From: Arenibacter algicola
GTDB lineage: Bacteria; Bacteroidota; Bacteroidia; Flavobacteriales; Flavobacteriaceae
Assembly: GCF_000733925.1 (NCBI RefSeq)
Contig: NZ_JPOO01000001.1
Location: 1,116,001-1,180,000 of the forward strand
Length of the DNA stretch: 64,000 nucleotides
Direction: 5' to 3'
Shown: positions 24,898 through 33,841 of the stretch, piece by piece
Position numbering within the stretch: the first letter of the stretch is position 1
Layout: every line of letters starts with the position of its first letter
Program-made: the position numbers and the translations under genes
The notes under the pieces: model-generated
What the model was told of the DNA's origin: nothing
The model's input: only the letters and a program-made list of their open reading frames with translations
Database searches by the model: none

Positions 24898-25611
24898 ATG
24901 GACCATACAGCAGCTTCTACTAAAGAAAAATTAAAAAAAGTCAGTACCGCCACCATTGCTACCTGCCTTTTTAAAAAAGGATTGAAAAAACAATTTATTC
25001 AGGATGTTAAACCCCTAAAACTGGGCAAGCCTACTATGGTAGGGGAGGCCTATACCCTGCGTTATATACCGGCCCGTGAAGATTTGAATACCATTGAAGT
25101 ATTCAAGAACCCTAAACATTTGCAAAGGGTAGCGGTAGAGGAATGTCCAAAAGGAGCTATTTTGGTCATTGATAGCAGAAAGGATGCCCGAGCTGCTTCG
25201 GCAGGTTCCATTTTGGTTACGAGATTAATGGTAAGAGGGGTGTCGGGAATTGTCACCGATGGAGGTTTCAGGGATTCTGCAGAAATCGCCGAGTTGAATA
25301 TTCCCTCATACCACAAAAGACCCTCGGCACCTACCAATCTCACCCTGCACCAGGCCATTGCCATTAACGAACCCATTGGATGTGGTGATGTGGCTGTTTT
25401 TCCAGGAGATATTTTAGTAGGGGATGATGACGGGGTTATGGTAATTCCGGCAGGAATTGCGGATGAGGTGGCCGATGAATGTATGCAAATGACCTTATTC
25501 GAGGAATTTGTGATGGAAAATGTTCAAAATGGGCGATCAATAATTGGGCTATACCCTTTGGTGGATAAAAAAATTGCTGAGGAGTTTGAAGTGTGGAAAG
25601 CCAAAAAATAA
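24898..25611 (+). CDS. RraA-like family protein (aldolase/decarboxylase superfamily)
   Basis: This 237-residue protein of the RraA/4-hydroxy-4-methyl-2-oxoglutarate aldolase superfamily has 'GAILVIDSR', 'GIVTDGGFRD' (metal- and substrate-binding Asp/Arg loop) and 'GDVAVFPGDILVGDDDGVMVIP', a clear hallmark of the family. Members act on pyruvate-containing keto-acids (retro-aldol or oxaloacetate decarboxylation); some only modulate RNase E. Here, next to a sugar isomerase and near uronate genes, an enzyme of keto-sugar-acid breakdown is more likely. The start is ATG 24898. It is co-directional with the isomerase and probably in one operon with it. The leader looks cytosolic while its partner is Tat-exported, an odd pairing. 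Confidence 0.82.
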   Translation: MDHTAASTKEKLKKVSTATIATCLFKKGLKKQFIQDVKPLKLGKPTMVGEAYTLRYIPAREDLNTIEVFKNPKHLQRVAVEECPKGAILVIDSRKDARAASAGSILVTRLMVRGVSGIVTDGGFRDSAEIAELNIPSYHKRPSAPTNLTLHQAIAINEPIGCGDVAVFPGDILVGDDDGVMVIPAGIADEVADECMQMTLFEEFVMENVQNGRSIIGLYPLVDKKIAEEFEVWKAKK

Positions 25612-25976
25612 ATTCTCTTCGGCTGGACCATCTATCTTTTATTGGATCCCGGCAAACTGCTATTGATGCATTATTTGTTCAAGATTTAACCTATTTTAAA
25701 GGGATTAAGAAATTGTTTTATCTTCCTATGACATTTGGGTTTTAATATTCACTGCCATACTATGGATACTTCTTGTATTGCAGTAGAGGAATTGAATGTT
25801 TTTTCTTTTTATTTAGCGCCTATATTTTATAATTTAGGAGGTTCAGGCAGCAGAATATTTTTCACAAGCTGATCACAGTAGAAATATTCTGAATAAAGTG
25901 ACCATATGTGGGGAATCAAATTTGACAAACCAACATTTTAAACAAGGCGATATTAATCAAATCCGAACCCATAAAA
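25612..25976. other. 365-bp intergenic region before the propeller genes
   Basis: I see no gene, terminator or consensus promoter. A break between the RraA operon and the following genes is likely, but a read-through transcript cannot be excluded. Confidence 0.4.
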
Positions 25977-27005
25977 ATGAAAAAAGTAATAGTTGCTACC
26001 ATATCCCTTTTAATCTTTTTTGTCGCTTTTAATGGCATTTCCCAGAGCCTGCCAGAAAGGATAAAAGTATCCAAGATATACTCCGATGAAAATTATAATG
26101 CCTTTACTTCTTTAATAAGGTTTAAAGGAGATTTTTATTGTGCTTTCCGTTCGGGGGAAAGGCATGTTTATGGAAAGGATGGTGTAATAAAAATTATAAC
26201 CTCTAAAGATGGCAAGGCCTGGAAAGATGTTGATCAAATAGCTCTCAAAGGTTTTGATTTAAGGGATCCCAAATTATCGGTTACTCCGGAAGGGCTCATA
26301 ATGGCCACTATGGGGGGGTCTATTTATGAAGGCAAGACCTTGTTGGGAGGAATACCCCATGTAGCCTTCTCTAATCCTAAGGGGACCAAGTTCTCCCCGC
26401 CAAAACCTATTAGATATGATGCCAATATAAAATCGAAATTCGATTGGCTCTGGAGCTTAACCTGGTATGAGGGTACTGGTTATGGAGGTATGTATTCGCG
26501 GATAGAAAATAAAGAGGGAGGAAATACAACGCTTATAAAATTAGTTAAAACTACCAATGGGTTAGATTATATAAAGGTTGCCGATTTGGAAGTCGAGGGT
26601 AATCCCAATGAATCCACAATCCGTTTTTTGCCCAATGGCGACATGTTAATGTTAATAAGACGTGAACAGGGTAACAAAAGGGCTTATTTGGGTCAAAGTA
26701 GTCCTCCTTATACGGACTGGAGTTTTACCGAGTCGCCATACTTTATTGGAGGTCCCGACTTTGTATCGATAGGAGAGGGCCAATATATTGGTGGGGGAAG
26801 GATTAACAGGGAGTATACCGGACTGGTTTCCTTTGGTAAAAATGGAGATTTTAGGGAGGTATTGAAATTGCCATCAAATTCCGATAGCAGCTATCCAGGT
26901 TTTGTTTTTGAAAATGATACCCTGTACATGAGCTACTATTCTTCCCATGAGACCGAAAAAACCTCTATTTATTTTGCCGAAATACCCTTGGTTGAACTTA
27001 AATGA
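25977..27005 (+). CDS. Exported sialidase-like beta-propeller protein
   Basis: This 342-residue protein has a signal peptide (about 1-22, 'LLIFFVAFNGISQ'). The mature protein is a run of beta-propeller blades with sialidase-superfamily features, 'FYCAFRSGERH', 'ITSKDGKAWKDV' (an Asp-box-like turn), 'DLRDPKLSVTPEGLIMA' and 'YPGFVFENDTLYMSYYS'. The full GH33 arginine triad cannot be confirmed by eye, so true sialidase activity is unproven. Such propellers in flavobacterial polysaccharide loci often act on other acidic sugars. It is 38 bp upstream of a second propeller gene. Confidence 0.7.
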   Translation: MKKVIVATISLLIFFVAFNGISQSLPERIKVSKIYSDENYNAFTSLIRFKGDFYCAFRSGERHVYGKDGVIKIITSKDGKAWKDVDQIALKGFDLRDPKLSVTPEGLIMATMGGSIYEGKTLLGGIPHVAFSNPKGTKFSPPKPIRYDANIKSKFDWLWSLTWYEGTGYGGMYSRIENKEGGNTTLIKLVKTTNGLDYIKVADLEVEGNPNESTIRFLPNGDMLMLIRREQGNKRAYLGQSSPPYTDWSFTESPYFIGGPDFVSIGEGQYIGGGRINREYTGLVSFGKNGDFREVLKLPSNSDSSYPGFVFENDTLYMSYYSSHETEKTSIYFAEIPLVELK

Positions 27006-27043
27006 ATGCAATAGCGTAAGTTCAATTATTTAAAAGTCCAATA

Positions 27044-28195
27044 ATGAGTTTAAAATTTCTTTTTAGTACAATGCTTCTCTGGGTGTTGCTGGGAATCGCC
27101 TTCTCCTGCAAGAGCAATAAAATAACCAACAAATTATCGGTATCCAAAGAACCTAAAACCGTTTTGAGCCTGCAGCCTTCTGCAGACAACCCCCGTAACA
27201 GTGAGGGGGATTTTATCAAGCTAAAAAATGGAAATCTGTTATTTGTGTATACCCATTATACCCAGGGCACTGGGTCCGACCATGACCCGGCACATCTGGC
27301 AAGTAGATATTCCGAGGATAATGGAAAAACATGGAGTATAAAGGATGAGGTGGTGCTGCCCAATGAAGGAGGAATGAATGTTATGTCGGTTTCCCTATTG
27401 CGACTGCATAATGGTTCCATAGCCTTATTTTACCTGAGGAAGAATAGTACAGTGGATTGTATTCCCATGATGAGAATATCCACGGATGAGGCAAAGAGTT
27501 GGGGTTCTCCAATTCCCTGTATCGCGGACAAGAAAGGGTATTTTGTTTTAAATAATGATAGGGTAGTTCAGTTTGAAGATGGGCGTTTAATGTTTGCAGT
27601 GGCGGAACACCCCACTACGCAAAAAGGTTTCGGTGCCAAGGGCAATTTATTTTCTTATTACTCCGATGATAATGGTGAAACATGGACTTCTAGCGAAATG
27701 GTGCCCAATAATACCGAAATTATTACCCAGGAACCAGGTCTCATTGAAATGAATGACGGGCGTATCATGATGTATATTCGGGCAAGCGGTGGAGTACAGC
27801 AGCTGTCTTTTTCAAAAGATCGTGGAGCAAGCTGGACTCACATTGAGGCAAGTTCTATTTATTCCCCTCTTTCGCCAGCTACCATAGAAAAAGTCCCCGG
27901 AACCGGGGATTGGGTCATGGTGTGGAACAATAATGATGGTTCGGATCCAGCTATAAAAGCTAAAAGAACCCCTTTTACGATTGCTATTTCCAAGGACGAG
28001 GGGAAAACATGGGGCAACATTAAAAATATTGCCACCGACCCAGATGGCTGGTATTGTTATACCGCCTTGTATTTTACACATCCACAAGAACTTATTTTGG
28101 GGTATTGTGCAGGCAACAGAGTACAGGGAACAGGCCTGGCAATAACCAATATAACTACTCTAAATTTGGATTGGCTAGTTAAACCTGGCGGATAA
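27044..28195 (+). CDS. Sialidase-superfamily lipoprotein with four Asp boxes
   Basis: This is a 383-residue predicted lipoprotein ('GIAFSC', Cys22). Asp-box motifs S-x-D-x-G-x-T-W occur as 'SEDNGKTW', 'SDDNGETW', 'SKDRGASW' and 'SKDEGKTW', which is the standard six-bladed sialidase/BNR fold. 'RNSEGDFIKLKNGNLLFVYTHY' at the front and 'GLIEMNDGRIMMYIRA' in the middle match exo-alpha-sialidase-type enzymes. The substrate could be sialic acid or another acidic sugar of algal glycans. It lies between another propeller and a sulfatase gene and is probably part of the same operon (gaps 38 and 119 bp). Confidence 0.78.
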   Translation: MSLKFLFSTMLLWVLLGIAFSCKSNKITNKLSVSKEPKTVLSLQPSADNPRNSEGDFIKLKNGNLLFVYTHYTQGTGSDHDPAHLASRYSEDNGKTWSIKDEVVLPNEGGMNVMSVSLLRLHNGSIALFYLRKNSTVDCIPMMRISTDEAKSWGSPIPCIADKKGYFVLNNDRVVQFEDGRLMFAVAEHPTTQKGFGAKGNLFSYYSDDNGETWTSSEMVPNNTEIITQEPGLIEMNDGRIMMYIRASGGVQQLSFSKDRGASWTHIEASSIYSPLSPATIEKVPGTGDWVMVWNNNDGSDPAIKAKRTPFTIAISKDEGKTWGNIKNIATDPDGWYCYTALYFTHPQELILGYCAGNRVQGTGLAITNITTLNLDWLVKPGG

Positions 28196-28314
28196 GGAAT
28201 TACATTTCTTGCCTTTAAACAGGTATTTGATAAAGATTTATTGGAAATTAGGTACTTTGTATTCCAATTTCGTGTGTTTTAAAATATAATCATCAAAACC
28301 TTAAACCAAGAATT

Positions 28315-30075
28315 ATGAACCTAATGTATAAACATTGTATTTTACTCTTTATGATTTTGGGGCTTACTTCTAGTGGCTATGCCCAGAAGAACCAACGTCC
28401 CAATGTAATCTTGGTGATTACGGATGATCAAGGGTACGGGGATTTAGGGTTTACTGGGAATCCCCATGTAAAAACACCCGTTATTGATGCCTTGGCACGT
28501 GAAAGTGTTAGGTTCAACAATTTTTACGTTTCTCCGGTTTGTGCACCAACCAGATCCAGTTTAATGACGGGGCGTTATTCATTGCGAACGGGTATGAGGG
28601 ATACTTACAACGGAGGGGCAATTATGGCTTCCAACGAAGTTACCATAGCCGAGATGTTGAAGCAGGCAGATTATACGACGGGGGCATTTGGGAAATGGCA
28701 TTTAGGGGATAATTATCCAAGTAGGCCCAGTGATCAAGGTTTTGATGAGTCTGTTATCCACCTTTCTGGAGGCATGGGGCAGGTAGGGGATATTACTACT
28801 TATTTTAAGGGGGATACAAGTTATTTTGATCCTGTACTTTGGCACAATAACCAACAGCAAGCCTATGAGGGGTATTGCTCCGATATTTTCACCGATCAGG
28901 CGATCAATTTTATTGATAAAAATAAGGAATCGCCCTTTTTCTGCTATTTGGCCTATAATGCCCCACATACCCCCTTGCAGGTGCCGGATTCCTATTATCA
29001 AAAGTATAGAGACATAGACCCTTCTGCAGGGTTTGGTAAGGACGGAAAGCCATTTTCAAAAATGAGCGAAAAGGATAAGGAAGATGCCAGAAAGGTATAT
29101 GCCATGGTAAATAATATTGATGACAATCTCGGCAAACTCTTCAAAAAATTGGATGCCTTAGGATTATCGGAAAACACCCTTGTAATTTTTATGACCGATA
29201 ATGGCCCGCAACAGACCAGATATGTAAGTGGTATGAGGGGACTTAAGGGAGATGTTTACAATGGGGGTGTACGAGTCCCATTTTATTTAAAATATCCAGC
29301 ACTTTCCAAGGGTGACAAAGATGTGGAAACCATGACGGCGCATTTGGATGTCCTGCCTACGCTATCGGCAATTTGCGATGTGGAAATGCCAAAAGATAGG
29401 ATTATAGATGGCAAAAGTTTAGTTCCCTTAATACAGGGCCAAAAAGTGGAATGGGCCGATCGTTCCCTATTTTTTTATTGGTCGCGCCGCTATCCTGAAT
29501 TGTATAATAACATGGCCATTCAGAAAGCAGGGTACAAATTGGTAGGAAAAACAGACTATAATGCCACTATTGAAGATTTTGAATTGTTTCAACTTACCAA
29601 GGATCCATATGAGCAGCAAAATGTGCTAAAGGAGAACAAAGAATTGGCAATAGACCTTAAAAAGGAGTTGGATGAAATATACGGGGAGTTGATCATTTCT
29701 GAAAATCTTGTAAACCCTCCAAAAATTTCGGTGGGCACCCCCTACGAGAACCCGGTAATTTTGAATAGGAATGATGCCGGAGGGGAGCGCGGTATTTGGA
29801 ATCAAGAGGAGATTTATGGTCATTGGGATACTGAAATTGAAGAGGGTTATTATGATATTACATTTAAGTTTGTTCAACCGGTAGTCGGTAATGGGAAAAT
29901 GGTTTTGGAAGCCAATACGCTTGTAAGACAAATGGAAAATAAAAAGGGAGATACCGATATAATACAGATGGAGAAAGTTTATTTTCCAAAAATGTCGGGC
30001 AAGCTTTTGCCATTTTATGCCGTAGACAATAAGAATGTTTTTCCTTTTTGGATGGAAATGAAAAAAGTGGATTAG
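28315..30075 (+). CDS. Secreted arylsulfatase (S1 family, Cys-type)
   Basis: This is a 586-residue sulfatase with a signal peptide (about 1-23). The active-site cysteine is Cys76 in 'VCAPTRSSLMTGRY', C-x-P-x-R, converted to formylglycine. 'ITDDQGYGD' holds the calcium-binding Asp pair, with 'GKWHLG', 'APHTPL' and 'MTDNGPQQ' as further metal and sulfate ligands. A C-terminal beta-rich extension of about 110 residues follows the catalytic domain. Alginate is not sulfated, so this enzyme points to another substrate such as a sulfated algal polysaccharide or its oligomers. No maturation enzyme (FGE or anSME) is encoded in the window. It is the last gene of the propeller set. Confidence 0.9.
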   Translation: MNLMYKHCILLFMILGLTSSGYAQKNQRPNVILVITDDQGYGDLGFTGNPHVKTPVIDALARESVRFNNFYVSPVCAPTRSSLMTGRYSLRTGMRDTYNGGAIMASNEVTIAEMLKQADYTTGAFGKWHLGDNYPSRPSDQGFDESVIHLSGGMGQVGDITTYFKGDTSYFDPVLWHNNQQQAYEGYCSDIFTDQAINFIDKNKESPFFCYLAYNAPHTPLQVPDSYYQKYRDIDPSAGFGKDGKPFSKMSEKDKEDARKVYAMVNNIDDNLGKLFKKLDALGLSENTLVIFMTDNGPQQTRYVSGMRGLKGDVYNGGVRVPFYLKYPALSKGDKDVETMTAHLDVLPTLSAICDVEMPKDRIIDGKSLVPLIQGQKVEWADRSLFFYWSRRYPELYNNMAIQKAGYKLVGKTDYNATIEDFELFQLTKDPYEQQNVLKENKELAIDLKKELDEIYGELIISENLVNPPKISVGTPYENPVILNRNDAGGERGIWNQEEIYGHWDTEIEEGYYDITFKFVQPVVGNGKMVLEANTLVRQMENKKGDTDIIQMEKVYFPKMSGKLLPFYAVDNKNVFPFWMEMKKVD

Positions 30076-30208
30076 GATCCAATTCATTTGTTTCTTATTC
30101 ATTTTCAAGTAAATAGATAGGTTTTTCAGGGTCGGAATGTTTCCAAAATGGCACATTAAATAATTGTTGAGTGATACCTTTATTAGCGTACATTCGCGCA
30201 AAATATTT

Positions 30209-30817
30209 ATGTCCATGGAAAGTAGGGTAAAAGCAGTTGAGGCGTTGTTCGCGGTATTGGATCGGGAGATAGCTACTTTTCAATCCGAGTCGGGTCTTGG
30301 TTGTATAGCAGGTTGCGGTAAATGTTGCACCCATCCGGACATAGATGCTTCCCCTTTAGAATTTCTGCCATGGGCTTTTAATCTTTTTTTAAATGGAAAG
30401 GCAGAAACTACCTTGGAGGAATTAAAGGTCAGCGATAATTCCATTTGCCATTTATATCGGCCATTGTCCGTTTTGGATAGCAATAGTGGTAGATGTGGTG
30501 ATTATAAGTTCCGGGGACTAATATGTCGCTTGTTTGGATATGGGGCAAGTAGGGACAAGTTAGGGCAACTGCGTTTGGCCACTTGTAAGATTATAAAGGA
30601 AAATCAGGCCGATCTTTATGAGAATTCCAAGGTGGCTATGAAAAACGGACTATACGTGCCTATTTTTACAGACTACTATATGAATCTTAATCAAATAGAT
30701 TTCAGGATGGGAAATAGTATTCTTCCTATCAATATAGCAATGAAGGCGGCCATTGAGGAAGTGCTTCAGTATTATGCATACCGTCCCTTCCCGGAAGGGC
30801 ATAAGGTTACTGCCTAG
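30209..30817 (+). CDS. YkgJ-type zinc/iron-chelating Cys-cluster protein
   Basis: This 202-residue cytosolic protein has conserved cysteine motifs 'GCIAGCGKCC' near the start of the mature domain, then 'CGDYKFRGLICRLFGYG' and 'LATCKII'. This arrangement fits the YkgJ/putative Zn-Fe chelating family (Pfam CxxxxCxxCC type). Function is not established; roles in metal handling or as a modifying enzyme have been suggested. ATG 30209 (or 30215) is preferred over TTG 30164, which would add 15 odd residues. It stands alone with weakly marked neighbours on both sides. Confidence 0.75.
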   Translation: MSMESRVKAVEALFAVLDREIATFQSESGLGCIAGCGKCCTHPDIDASPLEFLPWAFNLFLNGKAETTLEELKVSDNSICHLYRPLSVLDSNSGRCGDYKFRGLICRLFGYGASRDKLGQLRLATCKIIKENQADLYENSKVAMKNGLYVPIFTDYYMNLNQIDFRMGNSILPINIAMKAAIEEVLQYYAYRPFPEGHKVTA

Positions 30818-31054
30818 TAACTAGGGAGAACTTTCAAAGAAACTTGGTTATTACTTTTTTAAATCAGTGTATTTTACCCTAAATTCTTGTAAATCGACAT
30901 CGGATTCATTTTGTGTTTTGTGTTTTTTGCCTAGTTTTGAAATTGGACTGTCCAGATATTTGTTTGGCAGGAGATAAAATGCATATTGTCTGAGAAATCA
31001 GTAGACATCTTCAAGCTAAAAAGTAGTTAGGGCTTAAAGGATAATTATAAAGTG

Positions 31055-31867
31055 ATGAGACAACTATTGACTACATTGTTTGTTTTTTGTACCGTACTGA
31101 GTGTATTTGCATCACAGCTGGATACCCTAAAAGTTGCGAGTAAGTCTATGGGTAAATCCATTGCCAATCTGGTAATTTTGCCGGATAGTTATACTGCACA
31201 AAAAAAAGGATACCCGGTACTTTTTCTTTTACACGGAGCAGGAGGCGACCATACGGATTGGGTAACCAAGGTGGGATCCATAAGAGATTATGCTGACGCA
31301 TATAACATGATTATAGTCTGTCCGGATGGTAGTAAGACCAGTTGGTATTTTGATAGTCCAGTAGATCCGGACATGCGTTATGAGACCTATGTTGCCAAAG
31401 AGTTGGTTCAGGCGGTGGATAAGAAATACAATACTCTGGCCAATAGGGAATCTAGGGCCATTACTGGCTTGAGTATGGGTGGACATGGGGCTTTTTATTT
31501 GGCTTTTAAGCACCAGGAGGTGTGGGGTGCTGCAGGAAGTATGAGCGGCGGTCTGGATATCCGACCCTTTCCCGAAAATTGGGACTTGTCCAAGCGACTG
31601 GGCGATTATGCGGAAAATAAAGGCCACTGGGAAGATAACACGGTAATCAACATGGTTTATTTGTTGAAAAAGGACAATTTAAAGCTCATTTTTGATTGCG
31701 GAGTTAATGACTTCTTCTATGATGCCAATAAAAGAATGCACCAAAAATTGTTGGAAAGAAATATTCCGCACGATTATATAGAACGCCCAGGAAGCCACAA
31801 TTGGGATTATTGGGCCAATGCCATTCAGTACCAACTATTGTTTTTTGATAGTTTTTTTAAATCCTAA
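31055..31867 (+). CDS. Exported alpha/beta-hydrolase esterase (esterase D/CE1-like)
   Basis: This 270-residue protein has a signal peptide (about 1-19). It has the alpha/beta hydrolase fold with the oxyanion region 'LFLLHGAGGDHTDW', nucleophile Ser in 'GLSMGGHGAF' (about 140), acid Asp in 'DCGVNDFFYDA' and base His in 'GSHNWDYW' (about 248). This profile fits the esterase family including S-formylglutathione hydrolase-like and feruloyl/acetyl esterases. As it is exported, a role in removing ester groups from polysaccharides is plausible. ATG 31055 is preferred over GTG 31052. It converges on the ABC-F gene. Confidence 0.8.
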   Translation: MRQLLTTLFVFCTVLSVFASQLDTLKVASKSMGKSIANLVILPDSYTAQKKGYPVLFLLHGAGGDHTDWVTKVGSIRDYADAYNMIIVCPDGSKTSWYFDSPVDPDMRYETYVAKELVQAVDKKYNTLANRESRAITGLSMGGHGAFYLAFKHQEVWGAAGSMSGGLDIRPFPENWDLSKRLGDYAENKGHWEDNTVINMVYLLKKDNLKLIFDCGVNDFFYDANKRMHQKLLERNIPHDYIERPGSHNWDYWANAIQYQLLFFDSFFKS

Positions 31868-31886
31868 AGTTGGGTTATGCTTCTTG

Positions 31887-31908
31887 TTGATCTGGCTCAG
31901 GAGATCAA
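31887..31908. terminator. Weak hairpin between convergent genes
   Basis: TTGATCT (31887-31893) / AGATCAA (31902-31908) is a 7-bp stem with an 8-nt loop, 20 bp after the esterase stop. The T run after it is short, so its strength is uncertain. Confidence 0.35.
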
Positions 31909-31930
31909 TTCGTATTTAATACTTTGATAA

Positions 31931-33568
31931 TTAGGCCTTTAAATCTATTTCTTTAAGGTTCTCTATTCTGTTGCGTACCAAGAAGGCATCTATGGTCTCG
32001 AAATGTTCTATGACGCGTTTGTCCTTAAATTCGAATACTTTTTGGGACAGTCCTTGCAGAAAATCCCGGTCGTGGGAGACCAATATTAAGGTGCCATCAA
32101 AGGCAAGCAGGGCTTCTTTAAGTACATCCTTGGATTTTAGGTCCAAATGGTTGGTAGGCTCATCCAGTATCAGAAGATTTACCGGTTCCAAAAGCAATTT
32201 CACCATTGCAAGACGGGTTTTTTCCCCTCCTGAAAGTACACTTACCTTTTTTTCCAGGTCATCACCGCTAAACATAAACCTGCCGAGAATATTTTTGATC
32301 TGTGTCCGTACGTCTCCTTCCGCTACTTCATCCACAGTCTGGAAGATGGTTAGTTCAGGATCTAACAAGGAGGCTTGGTTTTGGGCAAAATAACCAACTT
32401 TCACATTGTGCCCCAAACTACATTTTCCCTCAACTTCAATTTCGCCCAAAATGGCCTTGATCATTGTAGATTTTCCTTCGCCGTTCCTTCCAACAAAAGA
32501 AACCTTTTCGCCACGCGAAATAGAGAGATTGGCATCTTTGAAAACCACATGGTCGCCATAACTTTTGGAAAGCCCTTCAGCAGTAACCGGATAGTCGCCG
32601 GAGCGAATGGAAGGAGGGAACCTCAGTTTTAGGGCCGTGGTGTCTATTTCGTCAATTTCTATGATCTGAAGCTTTTCCAACATTCTTTCCCTGGAAGTTA
32701 CCTGGTTGGTTTTGGAATAGGTACCCTTAAACCGGTCAATAAAGGCTTGATTGTCTGCAATAAACTTTTGCTGTTCCTGATAAGCTTTTATTTGGTGGCT
32801 TCGCCTGTCTTCCCTTAACTGAAGGTAGTGGGTGTAGTTGGCCTTGTAATCATAGATCCTGCCCATGGTTACTTCTATGGTTCTGTTGGTAATATTATCT
32901 ATAAAGGTTTTGTCATGGGAGATTACGACAACTGCCTTGGCTTTGTTCAACAGGAAATCCTCCAGCCAAATAACTGATTCTATATCCACGTGGTTGGTGG
33001 GCTCATCCAAAAGGATTAGGTCCGGCTTTTGCAATAATATCTTGGCAAGTTCTATTCTCATTCGCCAACCACCACTGAATTCACTGGTAAGGCGATGAAA
33101 ATCTTCGCGCTTAAACCCTAGTCCCCTAAGCGCCTTTTCTACCTCTGCCTCGTAATTTATTTCTTCAAGTGCATAGAATTTTTCACCCAGGTCCGAAACT
33201 TTTTCAATAATATTCATATAGGCGTCCGATTCATAATCGGTACGGGTTTCCAATTCCTTGTTGAGGCGTTCAATTTCATCCCGCATGCTAAAGATTTCCT
33301 TAAAGGCTTTGGAGGCTTCCTCGAAAACGGTACAACTGTCATCGGTCAATAAATGCTGGGGCAAATAGGCAATTACGGCGTCCTTGGGATAGCGAATATG
33401 CCCTCGGGTGGCTTTTTGCTCCCCTGCAATTATCTTCATCATGGTAGATTTTCCAGCCCCGTTTTTGCCCATTAGGGCAATCTTATCGTTCTCATTGATA
33501 ACAAAGGAAACATCACTAAACAAGGTGTCACCACTAAATTCCACCGCTATTGCATCTACAGAAATCAT
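31931..33568 (-). CDS. ABC-F family ATP-binding protein
   Basis: This 545-residue cytosolic protein has two ABC domains and no membrane segments. Walker A loops are 'GKNGAGKSTMMK' and 'GRNGEGKSTMIK'. Signature motifs are 'SGGWRMRIELA' and 'SGGEKTRLAM', and Walker B is 'LILLDEPTNHVD' and 'LLILDEPTNHLD'. The linker between domains (about 230-310) is the charged, coiled-coil ABC-F arm. ABC-F proteins act on ribosomes in translation or antibiotic resistance, in the EttA/Uup/YdiF group. It has a full-length C-terminal ABC domain and no long extra C-terminal tail. The gene is monocistronic. Confidence 0.9.
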   Translation of the reverse strand: MISVDAIAVEFSGDTLFSDVSFVINENDKIALMGKNGAGKSTMMKIIAGEQKATRGHIRYPKDAVIAYLPQHLLTDDSCTVFEEASKAFKEIFSMRDEIERLNKELETRTDYESDAYMNIIEKVSDLGEKFYALEEINYEAEVEKALRGLGFKREDFHRLTSEFSGGWRMRIELAKILLQKPDLILLDEPTNHVDIESVIWLEDFLLNKAKAVVVISHDKTFIDNITNRTIEVTMGRIYDYKANYTHYLQLREDRRSHQIKAYQEQQKFIADNQAFIDRFKGTYSKTNQVTSRERMLEKLQIIEIDEIDTTALKLRFPPSIRSGDYPVTAEGLSKSYGDHVVFKDANLSISRGEKVSFVGRNGEGKSTMIKAILGEIEVEGKCSLGHNVKVGYFAQNQASLLDPELTIFQTVDEVAEGDVRTQIKNILGRFMFSGDDLEKKVSVLSGGEKTRLAMVKLLLEPVNLLILDEPTNHLDLKSKDVLKEALLAFDGTLILVSHDRDFLQGLSQKVFEFKDKRVIEHFETIDAFLVRNRIENLKEIDLKA

Positions 33569-33841
33569 ATTCCAAATTTAAGTCTGCAAAACTATGAAAA
33601 AGCGGGATACCGATAGCATTTTATTGGAGTATTGAACCCAATGTTTTTTGTAGTTGCGATATGGAAGCTAATGTATAAGTCGGTTTAGCGACGAAACACC
33701 TTGTTTTGTTGGTTTTTTTGGTAAAAAAATCTAGATCGCGAATTGCATATGATTTTGTAGTGAAGCGGTATGGATTAATATTCACATATTGCCTTTTTTT
33801 TCGGGACCTTTAATAAATGAACATTTTATTTCGGATAACGA

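Noticed and set aside
29626..30216. Minus-strand frame of 196 codons at the sulfatase 3' end
   Set aside because: It overlaps the sulfatase coding sequence and the start of the next gene; its translation has no recognisable domain.
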